A DNA stretch of 64,000 nt from Loripinus fragilis (GCA_964019695.1 OZ026524.1:27382164-27446163), one strand, 5' to 3'. Positions 37,849 through 49,863 are shown, counted from the stretch's first letter. A program made the numbers and translations. Notes: generated from the sequence alone by a model not told the origin.

Positions 37849-38310
37849 ATGCAAGGTTTGTATAAAAAGGAATGGAGCTGTTGGCGTTACAGATTACACA
37901 AAGCAGGCACCCCATAAGTTTTACGGACATAAAAAATGTCCAAGTTGCACATGTTGTGGGCATATAAAAATGTCTAGTTCAACATCCTAAAAATATGAGA
38001 ATAATCAAAAATGTGCAAAATAAGAGGTGCACAGGAATCAGTATGCAAGGTTTGAACAAAAATGAAAGAAAACTGTTGGAGTTACAGATTACACAATGTA
38101 AGTACCCCATAGGTGGTGTAGACGTAATCATGATGTCTAAGTTCAACACTCCCAAAAATGTAATAAAATTTCATCAAATGTACACAAAATAAAAGGTGCA
38201 CATCTTCAATGTGTGAATAATCATTATGCAAAGTTTTAATATAAAGGAATGAAAAGTGTTGGAGTTAAAGATTACACAAACTAGGCACCCCAGAAGTGTT
38301 GTGGACCCAC
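37849..38310 (+). repeat. Tandem repeat, about 190-bp unit, 2.4 copies
   Basis: ATGCAAGG-type landmarks at 37849, 38043 and 38226 give periods of 194 and 183 bp. Each unit has GTTACAGATTACACAA-like, GCACCCCATAAG-like and AAAATGTCTARGTTCAACA-like sequence. The 65-codon open frame within it reads only repeat sequence. Confidence 0.88.
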
Positions 38311-39629
38311 TACTCAGTCTAGGGACAAGATGCCCCTGTACTTTAAAACAATCACTGCTGAGAAAAATTACACATATCAACACTCTGTCAGATTCGCTTT
38401 CAATATAAACAGCCTAGATAAAATTGTAAGCTTGTCGTATCTCCACACATGTAAAACTTGAGGCCAGTGATTAGCTTTGGATACAAGTAAACTTCATTGA
38501 ACAGTGAAGATACATCTAGCGACATTTGATCAGCGTCTGCATTGTTACCCATTGAAGGGCCAGCAAAACACATCTGAAAATATCGTCTGCTAAAGTTGTT
38601 TGCTGTAATATCCCATGTAGATGGAAGATTCAATTGCAACATGAAGGGTCAATAAACTTACCTCTTTTGATGTATGTGGTTGTTTGTTACATACTTTGCT
38701 GTTTTTATACAGTAGGAACTTATTAAAATTAAGTTAGTTTCTGGAACAGTCTAGTTTGGGTTTTGATAGATAAAATGGATTCAACAAAACCAAGCCAATG
38801 ATAAATATATTATGTTTTGCTGCATGGAGCTAACTTATGACAGAGTAATTTCTAAATTCAGATGCTGAACCCAGTTAAATAAACAATCAATCTCAGAGTG
38901 TTGATAACACAATTACATGCGAAATTTATGAACTTGGATCCGAGTTCCTCAAAAGTGCTTGTCTCTAGACTGTACTAGACCTGCATTTCACTAAACATAA
39001 GGTATCTGAGGGGAATGGCAAATGTAGTCATATCATGTTATTAAAAGATATCAATAGGAATAAAAATTCACATCTCATCAGACTTTATAAGCCTATTCTG
39101 GGTATAGAATGTCAGAATTACAATAACATGCAAGCTCTCTGAAAGCCACATATGCAACTGCTAAGGTTAAAGATTTCATTGGCAGATAAAGTTAAATGAT
39201 AACTTGCATGGTGTCTGATCCAAGGCAACACATGGCAATACAAAAGGAAGTGATAATCTTTCATGCTTATTGTGAGGTCTGATGGAGACAAATCCGGTAA
39301 ACTCCAGGAAATACACACTGCTCATCTTTTTTATATGGCTGTCTGATGCAGTAATTCAATCTATCCAACTGACAACCTTATAGATTCTTCACCCAAATAT
39401 GTCAGTCAAATTGTGAATCCAGAGCCTTAGGTGGCAATAGGTCACACCAATCTTGAGAGTTTAACATCAATCTGACACCAGACAAGCTACAGCTTTTCAA
39501 GATCTAGAAACCACAAGTATCTTTTTTAAAGAAGAAAGAGGAAAATAGAGGCATAGTCAACATAGTTACATTCATGTTGAGCCATTTTCATGACTTTTGG
39601 AGATAATAAAGTCCAAGGTTTGTGTGTGT
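38311..39629. other. Unique sequence, nothing recognised
   Basis: Three minus-strand open frames (60-80 codons) show no recognisable motif and lack convincing splice sites. Confidence 0.5.
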
Positions 39630-39780
39630 TTGTTTGCTTTGTGTCCCACCAACAGCCAAGGTCATGGGGATGGACCCACATCATATAGTCTCAACCAACA
39701 GATCTAGAATGGAGAAGTCGAGAATCAAACCCTTGACCCTGGTTTACACACTAAACCAAAGTGACTGCTTAAGTTCTGAG
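39630..39780 (-). mobile_element. Possible second SINE family
   Basis: On the minus strand a box A-like TTTGGTTTAGTGTGTAAACC and a box B-like GGTTTGATTCTCG precede a body that ends in TGTTGGTGGGACACAAAGC, analogous to the main SINE's GACTGGGACATAAAGAATC tail. The middle differs from the main family. Confidence 0.5.
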
Positions 39781-40138
39781 GTTTAAAGGGAACATACAGA
39801 GTTAAAAATTCCAGTTAGAACTTAAAGGCACTGCATTGGTGAAATGAGTATTTTTATGTTCAATTCAATAGATCAAAACACTTCACATTTGGCATAAATG
39901 TGCCAAAATATGGTCATTTTCCTATAATTCATATGTAAAAAGTGTCCCTTTATAAGACGATTCATTTAAAACCACTGTCTATTCCTAGGGAACCCATAGT
40001 GTTATAATGAGACTGCACTATAACACGTTTACACCCCTGACTTTTGATCAAGACTAAAAGTGTTTTTTTTTTGTAAAAAGATTATACTGGGTCTCCAAGG
40101 TAATAAACCATAAAAAAAAATTCAGTGCTACTCTAATA

Positions 40139-40375
40139 GAGCCGCGACATGAGATTTCCAACAATGTGATATGTGCAACCAGCAAAGTCTCAGACCAGCC
40201 TGTGGATACGCACAGTCTGTTCAAAGCCTTAGCTAGTCGCTTGAACATTCTATGAGTGTTAAGCTACTGACCGAACAACATTTGGAGCTGCTAAGCATAA
40301 AAAGGGGCTTCACAGGCTAGTCCGAGTCTACACTTGCCAAAATGCCGCATTGCTGGAAATCACATGTCGTGGCTC
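40139..40375 (+). mobile_element. MITE family A, copy 3
   Basis: A forward 237-bp copy with both inverted ends and the internal GATACGCACAGTCTG-type core. The left flank has diverged, so no clean target duplication is visible. Confidence 0.85.
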
Positions 40376-40384
40376 AATTACAGA

Positions 40385-40601
40385 TCAAGTCTTCGAGGGT
40401 TTGCGAACAGCACAGGCGCAGACCAGCCTGCGCATCTGCGCAGACTGATAAGCGCCTTTGTTATTCGCTTATTGAGAAGTATCATATCTAGACTTGCTAT
40501 GAGGGAAAGTTCAATTTTTTAGCTAGTCTCTGTAGCTGAAGAGACTGGTTTGAAACCTGCTTTGTCTGAACCCCAAAGACAGGTTTTCTCGCGACGAGGC
40601 C
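40385..40601 (+). mobile_element. MITE family C, copy 3
   Basis: Contains GGCGCAGACCAGCCTGCGCA and TCTGCGCAGACTGATAAGCG. The right end is AAGACAGGTTTTCTCGCGAC then GAGGC. CAATTACAGATSAAGTCT occurs on both sides (40374 and 40602), a possible duplicated target or recombination scar. Confidence 0.78.
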
Positions 40602-40916
40602 CAATTACAGATGAAGTCTGTGAAGTTTACAGAGCAACGGAAGAAGCATATGGAAAGAGGTTTCAGCAGCAAGCGGAGAGTGAGGAAGAAAAGTTTACCA
40701 CTAACCAACATAGGATATTGTCCTGCAGATAGCACTGCTGGTAATGCCATGGCCGTGGTCTTTGTTGAACCAGCCTCATACATCAAAAATAAAAGAAAAC
40801 ATGCAAACCAATTAGTATCTTTCATCAGTAAAAATCTCAGATCCACCTTAGAAAGACTAACACTCATCAGACTGTGAATCAATAAATTCCATTTACTACC
40901 AGTAATTAAATTCCCA
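40602..40916 (+). other. Unclassified segment with three overlapping open frames
   Basis: Directly after MITE family C lies a locally GC-richer unique segment. It is open on the plus strand in two frames (to stops at 40730 and 40875) and on the minus strand for 137 codons. One plus frame reads MKSVKFTEQRKKHMERGF and continues basic for 88 residues. The other is acidic/Gln-rich (RFQQQAESEEEKF). The minus frame is hydrophobic. I recognise no domain in any of them. It could be an exon, a retroposed mRNA fragment or transposon remnant; the T-rich tract that follows is consistent with a minus-strand poly(A). Confidence 0.3.
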
Positions 40917-41022
40917 TTTTTTTTTATTATTATCATTTTATTTATAAATTTTTTCTCTTTTTTTTCTCTTTTTTTTTCTCTTTCTCTTTTTTTTCATTTT
41001 TTCTTTTTTCTTTTTTTTTCAC
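40917..41022. repeat. T/C-rich low-complexity tract
   Basis: About 105 bases of T with interspersed TCTC and TTTATTAT. Confidence 0.95.
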
Positions 41023-41889
41023 AATCATTTTCTTAAATGTATCACTATGCTTGATTCAAACTAAATATTTTTCCTTGCATTACATATATTACAAAAATTA
41101 TATACACATGGAAAAAGATTAAGGATCACCGTTGCTTATGCAAAGGTAAACTTTAGACTAAAATTTTCCTACATTTTAAAAATGTTTTATCAAACATTTC
41201 AATTATTAGGCATTTATATTACCCAAGGTTGCTTCTGCGGGAAAATGACGAAAACTCAGCAAAACCTGTGGTGGCCCGCGGCCATCCTAGATACAAAAAT
41301 ATGTTTCTGATTTTCGGACTGTGTTGATATCTCTTGTGATTCTTTCCTTCCATGAGATCTGATCGTTTTAATTTTTGGTCAAGCGTAAAGCTGATAGTCT
41401 GTTTGACAAACTTTAATCATCATTATTTTAGTTTTCTGACCTGGTGGCAGAGGCTCAGAGTTAATACACTATTTTTCAAAACTAAATTCGTTTACTATTT
41501 GTGAATATTCCATTCTTTCATTTGATCCTGTTTTTTGCTTTCCAAAGTTGTTTTCTGTGGTGTGTAGAAACAAAAGGGCAAACTTACTTTCAGGAAAATT
41601 GACATTATTCAAGTACTTGTGGCATATTGTATCCTCTGTAGCCCAAAAACTAATTATTATATAATCTATAAATAAACATCTTCTGATTGGCCCAGATGCA
41701 TATCCATTTGAGTCAATAAAACTACATATTACATTGTTTGCCGGACGTGACGTTGGAAAGCACACGGCACGAGGTAATATTGACTGGCTTACAGGAAGTG
41801 ACGTCAGAACGTCAAGTCATTTCGAACGATCCATCTGTAACATAAACGTTTTAATGGTCTAAAATGGCAGGAAATGCTTACCATTCTTT
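41023..41889. other. Unique sequence, nothing recognised
   Basis: Includes a short GC-richer patch near 41260 (TGTGGTGGCCCGCGGCCATC) without a reading frame I recognise. Confidence 0.5.
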
Positions 41890-42058
41890 TATAATATAAT
41901 AAAACAATTGTTGACTTATGTTTCGGTAAACATGGAGTGTTATTGAACAGTAAACTTAATCATATTGACCTCCGCTCCGCGGCGGTCAATATGACGTTTA
42001 CTGTTCAATAACACTCCATGTCTACCTCAACATAAGTCAATAATTGTATGATATTATG
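41890..42058. mobile_element. Long palindromic MITE, 42 kb
   Basis: Perfect 25-bp arms at 41931-41955 and 41996-42020 (CATGGAGTGTTATTGAACAG core). Inner arms CATATTGACCTCCGC / GCGGCGGTCAATATG pair with one mismatch. The outer arms GACTTATGT / ACATAAGTC extend the stem further. The tip is CTCCGCGG. Confidence 0.9.
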
Positions 42059-43015
42059 GTCTTCAATAATTCAGACTGTAACTAGATGATGCTTTGAAAT
42101 ATATGCAATAAAAAAAAACAGTATTGCCAAGCCACAGAAAATTGGAATTTACAAAACATTTTGTCATAACATCAAGTGATGCCTAACTTTTTTCCATGTG
42201 TATATTATGAATATGTATCATTCTATTTCCTTTTACATAGTATATTAATACATTTATTGCATATTGCATAAAAAATCAGGTCTGATGAGGAGTCTGTCTT
42301 TCTGGCAATCCTGAGAAAAGCTCAAAACATTGATAGTGCAATGACAAGTTAGCATTAATTACAAACACAACTGTGTGGCCGCCAAATACAACAAGTACAA
42401 GAAGAAAAAAAGTCACACAAAAATGCAGAAAACATGTGTAGTATCCTCCTATAGAGCTCTAAAATGCAAGGCAATTTTCAAATAGCCAGTGGTTTTCAAC
42501 AAGGAGAAGTTCTTTGCCTTCTTAATTTTTCTCTTTTTTTCTGTTTGAAATTAAAGAACTGTTCAATACTGTATTTAGAAAATGAAATAGATCTAAATCA
42601 GCTGGCTTTTCAAGGCAGCAAAAAAGCTTTACCATCTACCCTGCTTTCCATTAAAAAAATAGTGAGTATGATCAGGAAATACCACAATCACAAACTGCTG
42701 TTATACATGGAATTAATGGACTCACAGGCTCAAAAACCATATTGTATTTATATTCCAATAAACACTCAACCTAATTTCCAGGAGTAAAAGATGAACAAAT
42801 GTTATCTAAATTTGGTTTGGACACTAAAAACTGTGTATCTTGTCTTGAATACATCAATTTTGAGGTGCATAAAAAAAGTAGTCTCTGGACTTAATACTAT
42901 ATTGGAATGATTTCAAAATGGCAGTTTATTCAATCTTCAGCATGACATAACATACTGTAAATGAGTTTGAGCATGAACTATAGATTCTGTTCAGTTCATT
43001 CCATTATTGTGTTTT

Positions 43016-43353
43016 ATCACATGACGCCGCGTCTGGGAGTGAAATAACACCATGCAATAAAATCTGTAAACCACTAGTGGTTTATCGATTTTCGGGAAAC
43101 GTTATGACGTCCATAACAACGTTGTGTACATAATGACATAATTAAAACGTTTTTACGTCAGAAATGAGATTTCAAAGTAATCTTAATGTCATATGATAAA
43201 TAGAATCTAACATTCGTGCTCTTGTATTATTGAATTTATTAAACTTGTTGCGAAAAAGAGATAAAATGCTCGACAAGCCTCGCATTTTATCTCTTTTCCT
43301 CAACTCGTTTAATAAATTCAATAAAACATGAGCACTCATGTAAGATTCTCTAT
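43016..43353 (+). mobile_element. MITE family E, copy 2 (full)
   Basis: The most complete copy. It ends in a long hairpin with arms TTGAATTTATTAAAC plus AAAAGAGATAAAATGC and their inverses around TCGACAAGCCTC. GTTATGACGTCCATAACAACG is in the left part. The minus-strand open frame over the hairpin recurs at 59392-59604 only because both loci carry this repeat. Confidence 0.87.
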
Positions 43354-43707
43354 ACATGTACATGCAATCTCTAAAGAAGCTTTCTTTATTCAAAACAGTT
43401 TCAGATCTCTTGCTTAACCAACTGGCTATTTAAAACTCAATTTAAAAGCAACAAAATGCAAGGAAATCAAATATGGCAGTCTGAAAAGCATGTGTAACCA
43501 TGACAACCATGTTCATTTGATTTTTGTTTCAAGCGGCTAAATGCATACAAAGTGTGGACAAAATACAAGAAATTAGATGATCTAATTATTGTGGTTACAA
43601 ATGCTCCAAGACATGTACTCCTCTGAGATAATTATATAGCGGCTGTCAAGAATACAAACATTTAGTGGATTCACAGGGAGGAAAGGTAAATTGCACAAAC
43701 CCGCAAT

Positions 43708-43835
43708 TAAAAATATATGTTGTGGATATTCAAAAGAACTGTCTCAATGAGACAGTTCTTTTAAGCACAGAAAACAAATGTTAAAACTGATGGGTTAGAA
43801 ATAATTCACAAATTTACGCTAAAATATTTTGTTTT
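43708..43835 (-). mobile_element. MITE family F copy, reverse
   Basis: The central hairpin AAAAGAACTGTCTCA and TGAGACAGTTCTTTT is perfect. The arms ATATATGTTGTGGATATTC and GTTAAAACTGATGGGTTAGA match the family. Confidence 0.85.
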
Positions 43836-44696
43836 TGCGCTCAATCAATTACTCATTGTGGTAAGTTTGTACTATTTCACCCTGTTGATTTTTAGATCCT
43901 TTCTAAGGGAATGTTATTGTGAATATGAATACTAATATAGCAGATATATGCGCTACAAAATTTAATAATAAAATATTAATAGACAAGCATCTATGACAAT
44001 CTGGCATCTTTAACTGCTGGAGAATAAATGAATGGTTAATGAATACACAAATGACAAGTTTCCTATAATAGCCAGCAGAAAGGTCAAAACTTCAGTTTTA
44101 ACCTTTCTGTGGGCATAGGGTTAAAGGGAGACAACCTAAGTAGACTGTTAAAAAGTCTTCATTCAAAATGCAGCCGCCCCTCAAAAGTACACTGGCCTCT
44201 TTGTAAGCAAAAATTCCTTTCTAAGTTTTCCATTTGCAAGTGTATTCATTTCCCTAAAATAAATTATATAAACTGGCATGTCATGCAGAACAAAGCATCA
44301 AGCTGGTACCATTTTTGCCTTAAAAGGTGCACAGTTTGATTTGCAATTCCATTTTAATCACAGCAGACTGGTTAAATGAAAGTTTATCTGATTAGGCATT
44401 TTGGTGCAGTCTTTAATCCCATGGACATAGATCAATTTTACTAAATCTGATCGCATGTCAGAGCAGCCAAATTCTGCATAGAGTTGAAAGAGTATTGAAA
44501 TTTATCAGTTACCTCTCATATTAACTACATTGTTGCAAGATGCCTGATAAACATTGTCTATCTCACAGCATATGCCTTTATCAGGTCAAGATGACGTAGC
44601 ACTTTTTGAATGACATTGATATCTAAATCAACACAAAAATCGAAAATTACATCATAATCACTAGTTTGAAGATTGAAACAATGGGTAAACTGATAA

Positions 44697-44875
44697 ATAG
44701 AATACAAGATTCGCGTCTTATGATATCAAGTTTACCAGGCTCGGCTTTGAGAACGCATGTTGAATCGCTCGGCAAGCCTCGGGATGTCAACAAGCATTCT
44801 CAAAGCCTTGCCTGGTCAACTTGATATCAAATGACACTCACCTAGTATTCTCTATTCCTAAGTGTGTTCTTAATA
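44697..44875. mobile_element. Palindromic MITE, 44.7 kb
   Basis: The arms TATGATATCAAGTTTACCAG...CTTTGAGAACGC and GCATTCTCAAAGCC...CTGGTCAACTTGATATCA pair around GCTCGGCAAGCCTC, a loop motif shared with family E. It is probably a relative of that family. Confidence 0.8.
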
Positions 44876-45834
44876 AAACAAGTGCATTTATCATGGCATA
44901 TATGGTACAATGAGCTGCGTCATAAGAAACCTGCCTTTAGGCATGGGCAGATCAACCACATCTCAGCCAGTTAATTGCTGGCCTCAGCTTCAGGTAAGAT
45001 GATTTTTAATGGAAAGCCAAAAAGACAACTTCACATTGCATGAACAGACTTTGCACAAAGGCAGTCTGGTCTAAACATGCAGTGTATATGCCCAAAGTCA
45101 TCTTTTCTCAATCTGCAGCATAACTAAATGGTTCAGAGCAACCAACTACCTTTTACTTTATATTCAGATTAATTGAGCTATCACCAATAAACTGTGTAAT
45201 TTAAGAAATGTTGTTTAATGTTACATTGTAATATATTACTGTAAAATATTACTCTGTGATGTAATTATGCTGCTTGTAATGTTGTTACTAAGCTGTTTGT
45301 AATTTAAATTATGCTGTATACTGCATTAAACTACATTCTGCATGAAAGTCTATGAGTTAAAGATAAAATAAGAAGCATGTGATCTGCATGACTGTGAATA
45401 CAATAAACCTTATATTTTTTATCAAAATGTCTAATCAATTTGAAGAAGATTTACATCTTAATTTGATTTGGAGATAGAAGCTAAAAACAAAACATGTTCA
45501 AGCATTAATTAATTTCAATAAAGCAAACTGCCTTCTAATAATCGAAAAAACTTTCCTCTTATGAAATTCTAACATGATTTTCTATCTGTAGAATGCTTTT
45601 ACAACAGAACTGTATACTGGTACTCCAATAGAAAGTTGTTTCTTCTGAACTTTCTTAGAACCCTTTGTGTTCCTTACCTTTTACATTATAGATGATGGGA
45701 ATTTTCTTGAAGATTGTCAGGCTGTTTTCACTGCTGAATTATTATCTAAAACCAATGTCTGGGAATGACATATGTGTTTTTATTACAGTTTCATCGAGAA
45801 ATGAGAAAAAATTCTATCACATGAAGTCTGTTCT
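44863..45834. other. AT-rich, nothing recognised
   Basis: A run of TGTAATATATTACTGTAAAA-type short repeats near 45220-45310. No gene seen. Confidence 0.5.
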
Positions 45835-46153
45835 GGGAGTGATAAGGGGACACCATGTATTAAAATTGATAAACCATTAGCGAATTACATATTTTGATCA
45901 CGACGAAACAACGCCCATAACAAAATCACATATTTATGGTAAAATCTTCACATTTTCACCCAAAGATGTGATTAGGAAATAATTTTGGTGTCATATGATA
46001 AACAGAATTTAACATTTGTGCTCATGTATTTTTGAATTTATTAAACTTCCTGTGAAAAAGTGATAAATTGCTGGGCAGAGCCTCACATGTTATCGCTTTT
46101 CATAATTTGTTTAATAAATTCAATAATACAAGAGCACTCATGTATGATACTCT
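45835..46153 (+). mobile_element. MITE family E, diverged copy
   Basis: Shares CTGGGAGTGATAAGG, GTCATATGATAAACAGAATT, TTGAATTTATTAAAC and the closing GTTTAATAAATTCAATA. The stem is degraded (AAAAAGTGATAAATTGC / ATGTTATCGCTTTT). Confidence 0.8.
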
Positions 46154-46290
46154 ATTGTCATGTTTGGATACCCCCACCTATCCAGGGCTATCATAGTAAG
46201 AGAGTAGTCACCTCTGGTCTGGCCGTGGAATACATTGGCACTTGAGAACTGTACAAGTTGGTGCTCTGAAAACCAAAGAACAACACAAAT

Positions 46291-46527
46291 GAGCCGTGAC
46301 ATGTGATTACCAACAATGTGGCATTTTGACAAGTGTAGACTCAGACGAGCTTCTGCAGCCTCCTTTTAAGCTTAGAAACTCCAAATGGTGTTCAGTCAGT
46401 AGCTTAACACTCATAGAATATTCAAGCGACTAGCAAAGGCTCTGATCAGACTGCGCGTATGCGCAGGCTGTTCTGAGCCTTTGCTGGTCGCACATACCAC
46501 ATTGTTGGAAATCTCATGTCATGGCTC
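46291..46527 (-). mobile_element. MITE family A, copy 4 (reverse)
   Basis: A reverse copy with complete ends, GAGCCGTGACATG to CATGTCATGGCTC. AAAT lies immediately outside both ends, a probable 4-bp target duplication. Confidence 0.85.
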
Positions 46528-46928
46528 AAATAAACATGTAGTTTGTAAACATGATCTGCATGCAGACAGTCTAATTAAGTCTATCCAACACACAAAACAC
46601 TGCCAATTAAGACATCTTACCCAACAAGCGAATACACTCATAAGTCTAAAGTATCTTGCTGAATTGAGTGTGGTAATGTTAAAGTTTTTTCAAATCATAA
46701 CAAGGATCCACTATCAAAATAGCACAAAATCCATCAGAAAACAAAAATGCAATGAAAAAGGCACCTTCATGGTTGTGTACCGCTGTTTTGTTATTGCCTT
46801 CACAATGCATGATAGATGAATGAAAGAAGTGAGCAAGCGTTCCAACCATCAGAACACCATATTTGTAGTTTGTAAGGCATGCAGGGGGATGGCCCTCCCC
46901 GACCCCCTGTATGTCAGATGACGGGGAG

Positions 46929-46943
46929 AATAAAGTGATAAAA

Positions 46944-46983
<40 letters not shown>
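46929..46983 (+). repeat. AATAAA plus 36-A tail: retroposed 3' end
   Basis: AATAAA (46929-46934) precedes an uninterrupted run of 36 A (46948-46983) by 13 bases, the arrangement of a retroposed polyadenylated transcript. The sequence just before it includes GGGGGATGGCCCTCCCCGAC. No coding body was recognised upstream. Confidence 0.75.
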
Positions 46984-46984
<1 letters not shown>

Positions 46985-47223
46985 ACAAAACACATAGATA
47001 AACAGGACTGCTGGGCAGATATTTTTAACTAAAATGTCAAACAACAGTATGTGTACACTACTAACAATACAATGATAGTATAAAAGAAAGCATTCAGTAT
47101 GATTTCACTGTGATACATAATGACACTGATCATCTTGCACTGACAACAATTAACTGCAACACTTAATGTTTTCAGCTATGCTACAATAAAATCATAACAT
47201 TTGGTATTTGTTTGTTTGTTAAA

Positions 47224-47387
47224 TTTGATTCTTTATGTCCCAGTAGCAATTTACATTTATGTTGGGATAGGTCTTCCTGGGTTGAACCAGTACTAAACAA
47301 GGATTAACATGTCTTGCTCAGGGTGATGCCCGTGAGGCTCAAACACAAAACCACTCAATCTCGAGACAAACAGACACTGCGCTCCCT
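47224..47387 (-). mobile_element. tRNA-derived SINE, diverged
   Basis: TTGATTCTTTATGTCCCAG, CTGGGTTGAACCAGTACTAA, TGTCTTGCTCAGG and a terminal GCGCTCCCT match the SINE family. The box A region is eroded. Confidence 0.8.
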
Positions 47388-48721
47388 ATAATATTGAAAT
47401 TAGTTTATGTCAATGGGAGGTTTTAGTGAAAAACTATCCAAATTAATCTGAGTTATCACTTGTTCACCTAGTAGAACTGCAGTGTGTGTTGACCATCAAA
47501 TGGGTTAATGTCCTAAAATTCCAAAATTTCTGAATTAATAGAATCCTAAATTCCTATGCTATCCAAGAACCCATTATCTCTAATAAGCACCCGTGCTCTA
47601 ATGAATGTCCATCCAACAAGTTTGATGTTAAAATGGCGATTTCTTTTTACAATTCTCAAGAAAGCCTAATATCATAACTGAAAAATGTTTTGTCTGGGAC
47701 ATAAAGCATTAACTCAAACAAGAAAAAATATTAATCTTCCAATTTTTGAAGTCTATCTTTCAATACAGGGCTTCCTTGTTGGAATTTTCAAAGTTGTTGA
47801 ATATTGTTGTGACTTATAGTGTAACTGCTCTCAATAAGAAATTCCACATTTTGCAATGTTATATATGGGATACACTGTCTGATAATGTCTTATTTTGGGG
47901 AATGCTAGGCATAAATGGGTAATGAAAGGTAACTGATTAAATATTGTTAATCTAGCAAGACATTAAACTACTTTGTTACACACTTCCCACTTTCTGCAAC
48001 ATTACCCTTTTTAAATTGTTACAATACTTCCCACTTTCTGCAACAACACTATTTAAATTTAAGACCATTTGATATTTTCATATCTGTGATTCTTAAGTAT
48101 GCAAACTAACCAATATTGTCTGCAATTTTGCTCTTGTATGCCGGTTAATCATTGTAAGTGTAAATATTTATTTTTTTAATTTTTAAGTTTTAACAAGATG
48201 TGGATTTGTCTTGCGCTTCTATCATACAGACATCATGCTTCAATAAATTCTGATTCATAATTTAGGAACTTGCATTAATTCAGAAATATTTAAGTCTAGC
48301 AGGACCAGAGACAATAGTTATCAAGGAAAAATGTTGGAAAACTGCTGAAATACACAAATGTTAAGATCTATATTTAGTTGTTGATTAAATGTTTGCCCAT
48401 CAATTTCCAAATATATTCAATGTGGTATTCCCTGGTTGTTCTAGTCCATAAAGCCTTCTTTCAGTTTGCTATATATTGCCAGTAAGCCAGGTATATCAGA
48501 ATCATTGGAGCAATAATTGGAAGTAAGTGAGGGTGCAAAGATCAGGAATCGATACAATCAAGTACCACACCTGACCCAGGATACCAATGGGAAAGTGACA
48601 AACTCACAGTCTACTTATTTTATGAGTGCATATAGAAATATGGTGGAACAGCTTACAATGCAATATTACCATGCCTAATTCTAGTTACTTTAATTGGGTT
48701 AAATTTCATCACAATAAGTGT
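47388..48721. other. AT-rich, nothing recognised
   Basis: A CACTTCCCACTTTCTGCAAC motif is repeated once about 47 bp apart near 47980-48040. Otherwise unique. Confidence 0.5.
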
Positions 48722-48821
48722 AAGTTATTGTATGGTTTGTGCGTCTGTATGGGAAGATAATCCACGAGCTTTCTGCGAGTGCATTAGCGCCTGTACAGAT
48801 GCAAAACCATACAATAACTTG
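48722..48821. mobile_element. Palindromic MITE, 48.7 kb
   Basis: The arms AAGTTATTGTATGGTTTGTG and CAAAACCATACAATAACTTG pair. The middle has GATAATCCACGAGC, also found in the palindrome at 53401, so the two are relatives. Confidence 0.82.
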
Positions 48822-49555
48822 CTTATTGCACAAGCAAGCATTTGCACTTTGTGCTTTGCTAGCTCTTTGATGATAAAATCAGAATATCAATGAAAAGTGC
48901 AATAATAACTGTTATTGAATTATACACTTTACCATAAAGCATCTGAATATGGCTTGTATCATAAGGTTTTCAAAAAAACACTCAAATACAAATATATTTT
49001 GTCTATTCTGAATGCTTCCTTCTCATATGAGGGTATCCCTATTTGATTGGATGATTCTCACTGCAGTTAACTCTAAAATTTACTTAAAATTGACATTCAA
49101 ATATTTGTATTTAAAACTCTTTTACAATGAAACTTCTTCTGAACTCTTTAACAGAGAGAAAACTGAACTCTTTAACAGAGAAAACTATCATAAAAATTGC
49201 ACACACAAAAATGCTAACCCATACCCGAGTCAAAGCATTTTAACTAAATTTACTATTTCACTCTTAAACCGTGTGTCAAAGGAAAATTCAACTAAAGCAG
49301 ATAACCTAGTGCAGGATGGGATGCCCCTTTAACCTATTACACTCTGAAAAGCCACATACCTATGGAGTTTTGGCTCATCTTATGTGCAGTAGGAATTATG
49401 CAAGAACAGGAGTCTGAGTAACCACAATTTAACTACATTGTGTACCAACTACCAATTAATGAAAAAAGCAAATGCCACAAATTGCATCCAACTCCCAAAG
49501 ACTAGGTCATTGAATCATGAGAAGCAAATGACAAATGACACCTTATCCTCAAAAT

Positions 49556-49792
49556 GAGCCGCGATATGAGATTTCCAACAATGTGGTATGTGCGACTAGC
49601 AAAGGCTCAGACCAGCCTGCGCATACCTGCAGTCTGATCAGAGCCTTTGCTTGTCCCTTGAATATTCTATTAATATTCAGCTACTGACCGAACATCATTT
49701 GGAGTTTCTAAGCTTAAAAGGAGGCTGCACAGGCTCATGGGAGTCTATTCATGTCAAAATGCCACATCGTTGGAAATCACATGTCGCGGCTC
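49556..49792 (+). mobile_element. MITE family A, copy 5
   Basis: A forward copy flanked by AAAT on both sides. Only 71 bp separate it from an inverted copy of the same family (49864-50100), so the pair forms a very long inverted repeat. Confidence 0.87.
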
Positions 49793-49863
49793 AAATAATG
49801 AAACATGATAGGTACCAAACTCTTGTACACTATCTCAAATTTTTTTTTGATAAAATTATAAAT

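Noticed and set aside
40523..40936. 137-codon minus-strand open frame as a membrane protein gene
   Set aside because: Its C-terminal part reads through MITE family C and no domain or promoter is recognisable; kept only as part of an unclassified segment.
43172..43393. 73-codon minus frame, similar to one at 59392-59604, as a conserved small protein
   Set aside because: Both are the hairpin half of MITE family E; the similarity comes from the repeat.
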